From contig JAKISV010000033.1 in NCBI GenBank assembly GCA_021648425.1, forward strand, positions 1 through 20,041: DNA of 20,041 bases, written 5' to 3'. A program made the translations under genes and the position numbers. This document shows, one piece after another, positions 8,151 to 14,814 of this stretch. Position 1 is the stretch's first letter. The number at the start of each line of letters is the position of its first letter. The notes below the pieces were generated by a model. That model made no database searches. It worked only from the letters and a program-made list of their open reading frames with translations, and was not told the origin of the DNA. The DNA comes from Rhizobiaceae bacterium (lineage in GTDB: Bacteria; Pseudomonadota; Alphaproteobacteria; Rhizobiales; Rhizobiaceae).

Positions 8151-9443
8151 ATGCGTCTGGGCGGTAGAGCACAAGCGGCAATTGAAGTGCTGGAAGATAT
8201 GGCAAAACGCAAACGGCCGGTTGCCAATGCGCTGAGAGACTGGGGTCTGTCGCATCGTTTTGCCGGCTCTGGAGACCGCACAGCCATTGGCAACATTGTC
8301 TACGATACCCTGCGCAAAAAATCCTCCCAGGCTGCATTTGCTCAAAGTGATGAGCCACGACTTGCAGTATTTACCACCCTCATTCGCCAGTGGCGCTATT
8401 TGCCTGATGAGCTTTCAGTCCTTTTGACCGATGACAAATTCGCTCCGCAATTTCCAGCAGCTGATGAAATTAAGTTCATCTGCCTCGATAAAGTCGACGA
8501 TGCCGCACCCGCCACCATGGCTGATATCCCCCAATGGTGTACTGAAAGTTTTGAAGCCAATTTTGATGAGGAATGGGTTGGGGAAGCTAACGCACTGAGC
8601 GAGCGACCACCCTTGGATATTCGCATCAACACGCTCAAATCAAATCGCGAAAAAATTGCCAAACAACTCTCGCGCTCAAAAGCGAAGCCCACCACAATTG
8701 CAGCAAACGGTTTGAGAATTGCACCGGGAAACCGCGATTCGCGTCTGCCCAATGTGCAGGCCGAAGCAGGTTTTCAAAAAGGCTGGTTTGAAATACAAGA
8801 CGAGGGCAGCCAGATTGTCTCTGAGCTGGTATATGCGCGCCCAGGCGAAAAGGTGCTGGATTATTGCGCTGGAGCAGGAGGAAAAACCCTGGCCCTTGCC
8901 GCTACCATGGAAAACCGTGGACAAATTCACGCCTATGACAACGACAAAACCAGACTGGCCCCCATTCACGAACGCCTCAAACGGGCAGGAACCAGAAATG
9001 TCCAGGTCCATTCCCCCCACGATGATTTAAGCGCTTTACACGAAAAAATGGACAAAGTGGTCGTCGATGCTCCCTGCACCGGCAGTGGCACCTGGCGCAG
9101 AAGGCCCGACGCAAAATGGCGCCTCACCAAAGAAAACCTTGAAACCCGCCTGCGCGAACAAGAAGAGGCTTTGTCCCAGGCCGCTCAATTTGTACGCCCC
9201 GGCGGCGTGCTGGCCTATATCACCTGCTCACTGTTGCCCGAGGAAAATGAGAGCCAGATATATTCCTTCATTGATGATAATCCCGGATTTGAATTGTTAA
9301 GCGCCGGTGAAGTGTGGCAGGACCTGTTTGGTTTTGACAATCTCAAACCCTGGTCTTCAGATATGAAATCGATCACTCTCACTCCTGCATCCACCCAAAC
9401 CGATGGCTTCTATTTTGCCGTGATGCAGCGCAATAAGGGCTGA
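8151..9443 (+). CDS. rsmB: RsmB-like 16S rRNA (cytosine-C5) methyltransferase
   Basis: A 430-residue NOL1/NOP2/Sun-family enzyme. The N-terminus (about 5-150) resembles the NusB-like RNA-binding domain of RsmB, including FAGSGDRTAIGNIVYDTLR. The SAM domain has VLDYCAGAGGKTLALAA (motif I). The paired catalytic cysteines are C309 in DAPCTGSGTWRRRPD (motif IV, product release) and C359 in YITCSLLPEENE (motif VI, nucleophile). FYFAVMQR closes the protein as usual in the family. AAGGA about 9 nt before ATG supports the start. It starts 22 bp after guaB and ends 8 bp before the next gene, so co-transcription is likely. Known biology of RsmB is m5C967 of 16S rRNA in E. coli; the exact target here is inferred from family. 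Confidence 0.9.
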   Translation: MRLGGRAQAAIEVLEDMAKRKRPVANALRDWGLSHRFAGSGDRTAIGNIVYDTLRKKSSQAAFAQSDEPRLAVFTTLIRQWRYLPDELSVLLTDDKFAPQFPAADEIKFICLDKVDDAAPATMADIPQWCTESFEANFDEEWVGEANALSERPPLDIRINTLKSNREKIAKQLSRSKAKPTTIAANGLRIAPGNRDSRLPNVQAEAGFQKGWFEIQDEGSQIVSELVYARPGEKVLDYCAGAGGKTLALAATMENRGQIHAYDNDKTRLAPIHERLKRAGTRNVQVHSPHDDLSALHEKMDKVVVDAPCTGSGTWRRRPDAKWRLTKENLETRLREQEEALSQAAQFVRPGGVLAYITCSLLPEENESQIYSFIDDNPGFELLSAGEVWQDLFGFDNLKPWSSDMKSITLTPASTQTDGFYFAVMQRNKG

Positions 9444-9451
9444 AACACAAC

Positions 9452-10123
9452 ATGCAGCAGTTTCTGGATGCCTTTTTAGAACCGGCCAATATCGTTGGTC
9501 ATATCGCTTATGTATTTCTGATTATCTCGATGATGATGCGCACCATGCATTGGTTGCGCTTCTTCGCCATCGCCGCGGGTAGTATTTCCGCCATTTATTA
9601 TTATACCCTTGGTGACTATGTCAGCGTGTTTTGGGAAAGCCTGTTTTCCCTGGTGAACATTATTCAACTGACCCTGCTGGCGATCGAAAACCGTCGCGGT
9701 AGATTTAGCGAAGAAGAACAGTTGTTTTTTCAATCCGTTCTAAGAAATGTCGAGCGTGGCCCCGCCCGCCGATTGATCAGAGCTGGAAAATGGCAGGATA
9801 TAGACACTGGTGAAATTCTGGTGGTTGAGGGAACCTGGCCCAAACGCCTCAAGTTCATCGTTAGCGGCCACGCAAATATCACCGTTGATGGTCGGGAAAT
9901 CGCTTTTGTCGGCCCCGGCGATTTTCTGGGCGAAATGTCCTACCTCACCGGCAAGGCTGCCTCTGCCACCGCCACCGCTGTCACTCCAGTGCGTTTTTTG
10001 TCATTTGAACTGGCACGCCTCGAAACCCATCTCGACAAAAACGCCGACCTGCGCCATGCGTTGGAAGCAGGCTTCAATCGCAATCTGGTGGAAAAACTGG
10101 TAAAGGCCAACAAGGAAAAATAG
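9452..10123 (+). CDS. Three-helix membrane protein with a cyclic-nucleotide-binding-like domain (Popeye-like layout)
   Basis: A 223-residue protein. Three hydrophobic helices lie at about 13-30, 33-51 and 55-78. A linker helix (86-110) leads into a CRP-type beta-roll (about 114-190) ending in helices. There is no helix-turn-helix, so it is not a Crp-family regulator. The order three TM plus cNBD is that of Popeye-domain proteins. Conserved cNBD glycines are present: DTGEILVVEG, FIVSGHANI and GPGDFLGEMSYL (154-165). In the phosphate-binding cassette, where cNMP-binding proteins have Arg before Ser/Ala-Thr, this protein has GKAASATA with A169-A170, so the phosphate-contacting Arg is missing. 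It may bind a different ligand or act as a structural or protein-binding module. Its ATG is 8 bp after rsmB and it precedes guaA by 92 bp. The function is unknown. Confidence 0.8.
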   Translation: MQQFLDAFLEPANIVGHIAYVFLIISMMMRTMHWLRFFAIAAGSISAIYYYTLGDYVSVFWESLFSLVNIIQLTLLAIENRRGRFSEEEQLFFQSVLRNVERGPARRLIRAGKWQDIDTGEILVVEGTWPKRLKFIVSGHANITVDGREIAFVGPGDFLGEMSYLTGKAASATATAVTPVRFLSFELARLETHLDKNADLRHALEAGFNRNLVEKLVKANKEK

Positions 10124-10215
10124 ACGTTGATTTTCTCCAATCTCAACTGTGACCAACTGGAAATAGAGGTTGGTTGTAACTTGCACAACGCGCCCATGTT
10201 GGATATTTGCAATTC

Positions 10216-11772
10216 ATGACCACCCATAGCGAAAATGTACTCATCATCGATTTTGGTTCCCAGGTAACCCAGCTTATTGCCCGACGTGTGCGTGAGGCTG
10301 GCGTCTATTGCGAAATCATTCCGTTTCAACTGGCTGAAGCTGGTTTCCAACGCCTGAACCCAAAAGCCGTAATTCTATCGGGTGGTCCCGCCTCCACTTC
10401 AGATATTGATTCCCCACGCGCTCCACAGATCGTATTTGATGCGGGAATTCCTGTCCTGGGAATTTGTTACGGCCAGATGACCATGTGCGTGCAAATGGGC
10501 GGTGAAGCGGAAGGTTCCGATCATCGCGAGTTTGGCCGCGCCCAGGTAACGGTAAAAAAACAATGCGCGCTTTTTGATGATGTTTGGGAAGATGATGCCA
10601 GCCACCCGGTCTGGATGAGCCATGGTGACCGGGTAAACAAATTGCCGGAAGGTTTCGAGGTTTTTGCCCATTCCCCCGGCGCGCCTTATGCCGTTTTTGG
10701 CAATGAAGCAAAAAAAATGTACGCCATGATGTTCCACCCCGAAGTGGTGCACACGCCTGATGGCGCAAAACTGTTGTCGAATTTTGTCCACAAAGTTGCC
10801 GGCCTTAAAGGCGACTGGTCGATGGCTGCCTATAAAGATCAGGCGATTGAAGCCATCCGCAAACAGGTCGGCGACAAGCGTGTAATATGTGGCCTGTCTG
10901 GTGGTGTTGATTCTTCCGTTGCTGCCGTTCTCATCCATGAAGCCGTTGGCGATCAACTCACCTGCATTCTCGTTGATCACGGCTTGATGCGCGAAAATGA
11001 AGCAACCGACGTCGTCGCCATGTATCGCGAGCATTATGATATTCCGCTGATCCATGTGGATGCGGTTGATCTGTTCGTTAATGCGCTTGAGGGAGAAGGC
11101 GATCCCGAAACCAAACGCAAAATAATCGGCAAACTGTTTATCGATGTTTTTGAAGAAGAAGCCGGAAAACTTGGCGGTGCAGATTTTCTGGCACAAGGCA
11201 CGCTGTATCCTGATGTGATCGAATCCGTATCTTTCACCGGCGGGCCATCGGTCACCATCAAATCCCACCACAATGTTGGCGGATTGCCTGAGCGCATGAA
11301 CATGCAACTGGTTGAGCCACTGCGCGAACTGTTCAAGGATGAAGTGCGCATTTTGGGTCATGAATTGGGCCTGCCGGAACATTTTATCGCCCGTCATCCC
11401 TTCCCGGGTCCAGGCCTCGCTATTCGTTGCCCCGGTGGTATCACCCGCGATAAACTCAATATCCTGCGCCAGGCCGATGCCATCTATCTCGATGAAATAC
11501 GAAAAGCAGGCCTGTACGACAAGATCTGGCAGGCATTTGCCGTGTTGCTACCGGTGCAAACCGTCGGCGTAATGGGTGACGCACGCACCTACGAATTCGT
11601 CTGCGCCCTACGTGCCGTCACTTCTGTTGACGGCATGACTGCGGATTTTTACCCCTATGAAATGGAATTCCTTGGCAACACCGCCACCCGCATCATCAAC
11701 GAAGTGCGCGGCATTAATCGCGTTGTATATGATATTACCAGCAAACCGCCCGGCACAATCGAGTGGGAATAG
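10216..11772 (+). CDS. guaA: GMP synthase (glutamine-hydrolysing)
   Basis: GuaA aminates XMP to GMP using glutamine and ATP, completing the pathway begun by guaB. Length 518, normal. The class I glutamine amidotransferase domain (about 7-200) has the nucleophile C84 in GICYGQM and the H174/E176 pair in FHPEVVHT. The ATP pyrophosphatase P-loop is GLSGGVDSS (226-234), followed by DVIESVSF and KSHHNVGGLPE. The dimerisation domain ends in the invariant INRVVYDITSKPPGTIEWE. ATG 10216 is chosen; a TTG three codons upstream (10207) is closer to GGA and cannot be excluded. A 6-bp dyad ACCAAC-N11-GTTGGT (10152-10174) lies in the upstream gap. No intrinsic terminator with a T-run was found after the stop. 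Confidence 0.97.
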   Translation: MTTHSENVLIIDFGSQVTQLIARRVREAGVYCEIIPFQLAEAGFQRLNPKAVILSGGPASTSDIDSPRAPQIVFDAGIPVLGICYGQMTMCVQMGGEAEGSDHREFGRAQVTVKKQCALFDDVWEDDASHPVWMSHGDRVNKLPEGFEVFAHSPGAPYAVFGNEAKKMYAMMFHPEVVHTPDGAKLLSNFVHKVAGLKGDWSMAAYKDQAIEAIRKQVGDKRVICGLSGGVDSSVAAVLIHEAVGDQLTCILVDHGLMRENEATDVVAMYREHYDIPLIHVDAVDLFVNALEGEGDPETKRKIIGKLFIDVFEEEAGKLGGADFLAQGTLYPDVIESVSFTGGPSVTIKSHHNVGGLPERMNMQLVEPLRELFKDEVRILGHELGLPEHFIARHPFPGPGLAIRCPGGITRDKLNILRQADAIYLDEIRKAGLYDKIWQAFAVLLPVQTVGVMGDARTYEFVCALRAVTSVDGMTADFYPYEMEFLGNTATRIINEVRGINRVVYDITSKPPGTIEWE

Positions 11773-11786
11773 TTTTTCATTTACTG

Positions 11787-11804
11787 TGACAACACCTGTT
11801 GTCA
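11787..11804. promoter_or_regulatory. 18-bp dyad between guaA and the exported-protein gene
   Basis: A perfect inverted repeat TGACAAC-N4-GTTGTCA lies 14 bp after the guaA stop and 37 bp before the next start codon. It is not followed by a T-run on either strand, so an intrinsic terminator is unlikely. It may be an operator for the downstream gene. Function is inferred. Confidence 0.4.
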
Positions 11805-11841
11805 GAAACGTGCTGACTTAAATAGGAAGGAAAAGTGCTTC

Positions 11842-12564
11842 GTGAAAATTCTGACTTTATTACTGTTTGTATTTTCCGCATCATTTGCGTTCGCTGCAGG
11901 TGATGAATGGAATTCAACCGAAAACCGCGCGGCAATTCTGGAAAGTCTGGCCACCACTTCCGCAACATTCCAGTGTAAATTTGACTGCAAACATGAGGTG
12001 GTGGGTGAATTTGCAGAAGAACTGAATTCCGGAAAAAAAGTGGTGATAGTCACCAGTTCCATTGACCCGCAATCACAATGCCATGCCTGTTCGCCGGAAC
12101 TAAGCCTGTTCATCTTCAGCAAAACAAATAATCAGTGGAAACGCGAAAGCGCACTTCTGGCATTCACCAACTGGGGCTCATGGGGTGTGGTTGGGGATGA
12201 AAGCGTTGCTATAAAAAAACTCAATTCCGACCAATTGGGCCTGTTTCTGGAGGGTGGATATACGGGCCAGGGATATTTCAGCGCTATATTGCAACTGCAT
12301 TTAATTGCAAACGACGCTCTGAAACAGATTTTCCGCTATTGCACCGCAGCCAGCAACAGCGGTGCGGTTGGTGAAGATTCAAAAAATCTGGAAGATTGGG
12401 AAAGCACTTTTGAATTGCTGCCGGTGGCAGACGCTCTGGCAGATATCAAAGTCAGTCTGGTGGATAATATAAGTGGTGAGAAATCCACATCGGTTTTCAG
12501 CTATGACGGCATGAAGTATATTGCATCAAAAGCCGATCCTCGTCTTGTCGATGAGTGCAGTTGA
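11842..12564 (+). CDS. Exported cysteine-containing protein of unknown function
   Basis: A 240-residue protein I do not recognise. A clear signal peptide (MKILTLLLFVFSASFAFA, cleavage near A18-A19) sends it to the periplasm or beyond. The mature part has six cysteines: C45 and C49 (CKFDC), C80 and C83 (CHAC), C167, and C239 two residues from the end. Even numbers and pairing suggest disulfides. Aromatic and glycine-rich stretches (FTNWGSWGVVGD, LEGGYTGQGYFS) and a FSYDGMKYI motif near the end suggest a beta-rich fold. The start is GTG with AGGAAGGA about 10 nt upstream. It precedes the curlin genes by 145 bp on the same strand. A role in fibre assembly is possible but rests only on position. 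Confidence 0.75.
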   Translation: MKILTLLLFVFSASFAFAAGDEWNSTENRAAILESLATTSATFQCKFDCKHEVVGEFAEELNSGKKVVIVTSSIDPQSQCHACSPELSLFIFSKTNNQWKRESALLAFTNWGSWGVVGDESVAIKKLNSDQLGLFLEGGYTGQGYFSAILQLHLIANDALKQIFRYCTAASNSGAVGEDSKNLEDWESTFELLPVADALADIKVSLVDNISGEKSTSVFSYDGMKYIASKADPRLVDECS

Positions 12565-12617
12565 GGCTGTCCTGCCACAATAACTCTACAAAAACCCTCC
12601 ATTATTATGAACTCTAC

Positions 12618-12645
12618 CTGAATAGCGCCCTCAGCGCCGGTTCAG
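12618..12645 (+). promoter_or_regulatory. Shared curlin upstream element, copy 1
   Basis: 28 bp of the form CTGAAYAG-N11-CCGGTTCAG; 19 of 28 positions equal copy 2 (14712-14739) without gaps. The outer arms CTGAA/TTCAG form an inverted repeat. It ends 64 bp before the first curlin gene. A common regulator site or RNA leader element is inferred. Confidence 0.55.
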
Positions 12646-12654
12646 TTGCTCTGT

Positions 12655-12671
12655 AATAAAACCGTTTTATT
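12655..12671. promoter_or_regulatory. AT-rich 17-bp perfect dyad upstream of the first curlin gene
   Basis: AATAAAAC-C-GTTTTATT is a perfect 8-bp inverted repeat around one base, 9 bp after the shared 28-bp element and 38 bp before the curlin start codon. A one-base centre rules out a useful RNA hairpin of full length, so a dimeric protein operator is more plausible. Confidence 0.5.
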
Positions 12672-12709
12672 GACGATACAGAACACTAACCCATTCAGGA
12701 GAATTAATC

Positions 12710-13144
12710 ATGAAAAGCAACCTCATCATCGTTACCCTCATCGCTTCCCTCACTGGCCTTGGCAGTGTACCGGCAATCGCCAATGAAGTTCAGATTGAAC
12801 AATATGGATTTGGTCATGTGGCCGGTGGCAAACAGCGTGGATTTGACAATCTCATCGGCGTATATCAGCGCGGCCGTTATAATTCTTCTGCCTCCAATCA
12901 GTGGGGCTATAACAACACTGCCGCAACCGGCCAGGAAGGGCGTTACAACAACTCTCAGATTGATCAGTACGGCGGTTATAATTCCGCTGGTGTCGGCCAG
13001 TTTGGCATCGGTCATACTTCAATCCTCACCCAGGATGGATACGGCAATATCACCGCTGGTGTTCAGATTGGAACCGGTTGTGATGCCAATGTTTCCCAGT
13101 CAGGAAGTGGCAATGTTGCAGCATTCGTTCAGGTCTGTCGCTAA
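12710..13144 (+). CDS. Curlin-repeat fibre protein, ten 11-residue units (CsgA-like)
   Basis: 144 residues. A Sec signal peptide ends near PAIA-NE (24/25). From residue 29 to 138 the protein is ten uninterrupted 11-residue units of pattern x-x-Q-x-G-x-x-N-x-x-x, for example VYQRGRYNSSA, SNQWGYNNTAA and VSQSGSGNVAA, then FVQVCR. These are curlin half-repeats; two units make one turn of about 22 residues, so five turns, as in E. coli CsgA (R1-R5). The invariant Gln and Gly of each unit are seen in all ten. Unlike CsgA it has two cysteines, C124 in unit 9 and C143 next to the C-terminus. AGGAG 9 nt before the ATG is a strong ribosome site. Expected product: major functional-amyloid subunit secreted to the surface. 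The CsgH-like gene follows 69 bp downstream. Curli family assignment is firm; its role as major rather than minor subunit is inferred from unit number. Confidence 0.88.
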   Translation: MKSNLIIVTLIASLTGLGSVPAIANEVQIEQYGFGHVAGGKQRGFDNLIGVYQRGRYNSSASNQWGYNNTAATGQEGRYNNSQIDQYGGYNSAGVGQFGIGHTSILTQDGYGNITAGVQIGTGCDANVSQSGSGNVAAFVQVCR

Positions 13145-13160
13145 CTTTGAAAGCACAATT

Positions 13161-13190
13161 ATCAGGTCGCTTGCGATCATGCGGCCTGAT
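13161..13190 (+). promoter_or_regulatory. Hairpin between the curlin gene and the csgH-like gene
   Basis: ATCAGGTCGC (13161-13170) pairs with GCGGCCTGAT (13181-13190) around a 10-nt loop, ten pairs with one G-U. No T-run follows. It sits 16 bp after the curlin stop and 23 bp before the next ATG. It may stabilise the 3' end of the curlin message or act as a processing site, allowing unequal output of fibre protein and chaperone. Confidence 0.5.
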
Positions 13191-13213
13191 CAACCCGGAT
13201 AAGGAGATTTATC

Positions 13214-13618
13214 ATGTTATTAACTTACAAACTTGTTTCAGCTGCAACGGCTGCACTTATGCTGGGAATGGGCGCTGCAAATATCAGTGGCGACATTACG
13301 CAGGAAATTACGGTTTCAAATGAACCGGTCTATTGTGAAATTCTGACCACAACCTCGCGCGGCATGACAACGCTTGAAGGGGTATTACATACCGACAAAG
13401 AAATCAGCGGTACTTACACCTTCAAAGTCAAAAGTGCCGGCAATGGTGGAAATTCCAACATCCGCCAGGGTGGCGAATTCCACGCCGAGCCTGATGAAGC
13501 CGTGACCCTTGGCAAGGTAATGTTGAGCAGCAAGGGAACATCATTCGACGCGACCTTGAAAATCTCGACAAACGCAAAAACCATCAGGTGTTCCCAACAC
13601 ATTGGAGTAACAATCTGA
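13214..13618 (+). CDS. csgH: CsgH-like curli chaperone / amyloid inhibitor
   Basis: 134 residues with an N-terminal signal peptide (hydrophobic to about residue 20, cleavage near GMGA/AN). The mature domain contains the pattern GTYTFKVKSAGNGGNSNIRQGGEF (66-89) and LGKVMLSSKGTSFDATLKI, which fit the beta-strand core of CsgH, the alphaproteobacterial counterpart of CsgC that blocks premature curlin fibre growth in the periplasm. C41 and C126, near the two ends of the domain, could form a disulfide. AAGGAG 8 nt upstream supports the start. It is directly downstream of the curlin gene and followed by two terminator hairpins, so the two genes form one unit. Family call is by pattern recognition without alignment. 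Confidence 0.72.
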   Translation: MLLTYKLVSAATAALMLGMGAANISGDITQEITVSNEPVYCEILTTTSRGMTTLEGVLHTDKEISGTYTFKVKSAGNGGNSNIRQGGEFHAEPDEAVTLGKVMLSSKGTSFDATLKISTNAKTIRCSQHIGVTI

Positions 13619-13655
13619 AGGGCGAACATAAACCGTCCTGCAAAACAACAATAAA

Positions 13656-13718
13656 GGAGCCCGTTTATTCGGGCTCTCAGATTGTTGACAAAGCCCGGAG
13701 CTCTAAAGCCGGGCTTTT
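13656..13718. terminator. Tandem bidirectional terminators between csgH-like and marR genes
   Basis: Two hairpins lie between convergent genes. The first is GAGCCCG-N6-CGGGCTC (13657-13676), followed on the minus strand by a weak CTTTATTGTTTT tract. The second is AAAGCCCGG-N10-CCGGGCTTT (13690-13717), followed on the plus strand by TTTT. Together they can stop the curlin/csgH transcript rightward and the marR transcript leftward. Confidence 0.75.
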
Positions 13719-13721
13719 GCT

Positions 13722-14168
13722 TTAAGTCAGATCGCCCGGCGCATCAGCAATCAAACGATGAAGCAATGCGGAAAACAGTTCCAGGTCCTCATCGTTCCAG
13801 CGATCTCGAAACACATAGGTTGCCTGTTTTGCAAATGTGACACGTGCCTCTTTCACTTTTTCAAGGCCGGATTCGCTCAGCACGACAAACGCCAGTCGTG
13901 CGTCTCTTGTGTCTGCTTGCCGCGAAACCAGTCCAATTTTTTCCATAGGTGCTGCCATGCGGGTTACTGTGGACGCGCTCACATGCATCCGTTTTGCGAG
14001 TTCCACGCGCGACAGACGATGCAGTGGTGCCTGCTCCAGGTGCATAAGAAGGAAAACTTCATTTACCGATAGTCCGTGGACAGAGGCAAAGTCGCCCGAA
14101 AGGCGTGCCTTGATCTGATCGGCAGACTGAAGGAGGCGGATGGTGTTTTTGAGGCATAAATGTTCCAT
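13722..14168 (-). CDS. MarR-family transcriptional regulator
   Basis: 148 residues, standard MarR size. A central winged helix-turn-helix spans about 50-110: LSRVELAKRMHVSASTVTRM is helices 2-3 with the recognition helix, LVSRQADTRDARLAFVVLSESG is the wing. N- and C-terminal helices would form the dimer interface. MarR proteins bind short dyads as dimers, usually repress themselves and a divergent neighbour, and release on small ligands or oxidation. It is divergent from the ABA4-family gene with 86 bp between starts containing two dyads (see site entry). No ribosome site precedes its ATG and the best -10 box is only 6 bp away, which suggests leaderless translation. Control of the flanking curlin genes is possible but not shown. 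Confidence 0.88.
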   Translation of the reverse strand: MEHLCLKNTIRLLQSADQIKARLSGDFASVHGLSVNEVFLLMHLEQAPLHRLSRVELAKRMHVSASTVTRMAAPMEKIGLVSRQADTRDARLAFVVLSESGLEKVKEARVTFAKQATYVFRDRWNDEDLELFSALLHRLIADAPGDLT

Positions 14169-14174
14169 CCACTA

Positions 14175-14228
14175 ATTATAGCCGAATCGCTTGCAAACGC
14201 AAGCATATTGCAATAACTGTGAGCAATA
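14175..14228. promoter_or_regulatory. marR promoter and two candidate MarR operators
   Basis: Leftward TATAAT at 14175-14180 with the perfect dyad GCTTGC-N4-GCAAGC (14189-14204) just upstream of it, where RNA polymerase would sit. A second dyad TATTGC-N11-GCAATA (14206-14228) lies closer to the divergent ABA4-family gene. Both share TTGC/GCAA half-sites. Position and symmetry fit autorepression plus control of the divergent gene; binding is inferred. Confidence 0.55.
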
Positions 14229-14254
14229 ATATTGTTTATGGTCAGGAGGCCATT

Positions 14255-14674
14255 ATGAACCTTGAACTTCTCTTTTCTGTGGTTGGTATACTTTCAATGG
14301 TAGGCTGGTTAACGCTCCTCGCGTCGCCGCTTATCCCGCATTGGTCCGACAAAATTTCTGGCTATATCATCCCCCTGATCCTGTCGGTTGGGTATGTCAC
14401 CCTCATCATTTTATTCCCAACAGCCGGTGATGGCGGTTTCGGCAGTCTTGCCCAGGTCGTCAAACTCTTTTCGTACCCGAATGCTGTCATGGCTGGGTGG
14501 ATACATTTTCTGGCATTTGATCTGTTGGTTGGGGCATGGATTTGCAGAACCGCCAGACAACAACGTGTGAAATTCTGGCTTGTAATTCCTTGCCTGCCGT
14601 TGACATTTCTCTTTGGTCCAGCCGGTTTTCTGGCATTCTCGCTTGTCCGCAACTGGCGCAAGATGCCGCAATGA
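14255..14674 (+). CDS. ABA4-like (DUF4281) membrane protein
   Basis: 139 residues with four hydrophobic helices (about 5-24, 34-55, 78-96, 103-130). The family pattern is visible: GWIHFLAFDLLVGAWI (79-94) and VIPCLPLTFLFGPAGFLAFSLVR near the C-terminus. These match the ABA4-like family named after the plant chloroplast protein needed for neoxanthin synthesis; bacterial members have no settled function. The start ATG at 14255 has AGGAGG about 6 nt upstream; a longer GTG reading runs back over the operator and is unlikely. Divergent from the MarR gene, so likely its target. It lies between the two curlin transcription units. Confidence 0.75.
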   Translation: MNLELLFSVVGILSMVGWLTLLASPLIPHWSDKISGYIIPLILSVGYVTLIILFPTAGDGGFGSLAQVVKLFSYPNAVMAGWIHFLAFDLLVGAWICRTARQQRVKFWLVIPCLPLTFLFGPAGFLAFSLVRNWRKMPQ

Positions 14675-14711
14675 TCGGGTTCTTTTCCCTGCCTTTGAAT
14701 ATTAATCCAAT

Positions 14712-14739
14712 CTGAACAGGCCGTTCGCGTCCGGTTCAG
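14712..14739 (+). promoter_or_regulatory. Shared curlin upstream element, copy 2
   Basis: 28 bp CTGAACAG-N11-CCGGTTCAG, equal in length and layout to 12618-12645. The arms CTGAAC/GTTCAG are a perfect 6-bp inverted repeat with a 16-bp spacer. It ends 75 bp before the second curlin gene. A second dyad GTTTG-N5-CAAAC (14755-14769) follows, as a different dyad does at copy 1. Confidence 0.55.
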
Positions 14740-14814
14740 CCCCGTTGTGGCATTGTTTGTCTATCAAACGAATTCATCGGCTACATCATGTGTCGCAATC
14801 CAAGGAGAATAACA

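Noticed and set aside
9452..10123. Crp/Fnr transcription regulator
   Set aside because: It has a cNBD-like domain but three membrane helices in front and no helix-turn-helix after it.
10152..10174. Riboswitch-like hairpin before guaA
   Set aside because: Only a 6-bp dyad with an 11-nt loop and no purine-aptamer signature; too weak to call.
10399..11397. Open frame of 332 codons antisense to guaA
   Set aside because: It lies wholly inside the highly conserved guaA gene, lacks a recognisable domain and is a by-product of codon bias on the other strand.
12794..13126. DNA tandem repeat or CRISPR-like array
   Set aside because: The 33-bp period is a protein-level repeat; the bases themselves diverge between units and there are no identical repeats with unique spacers.
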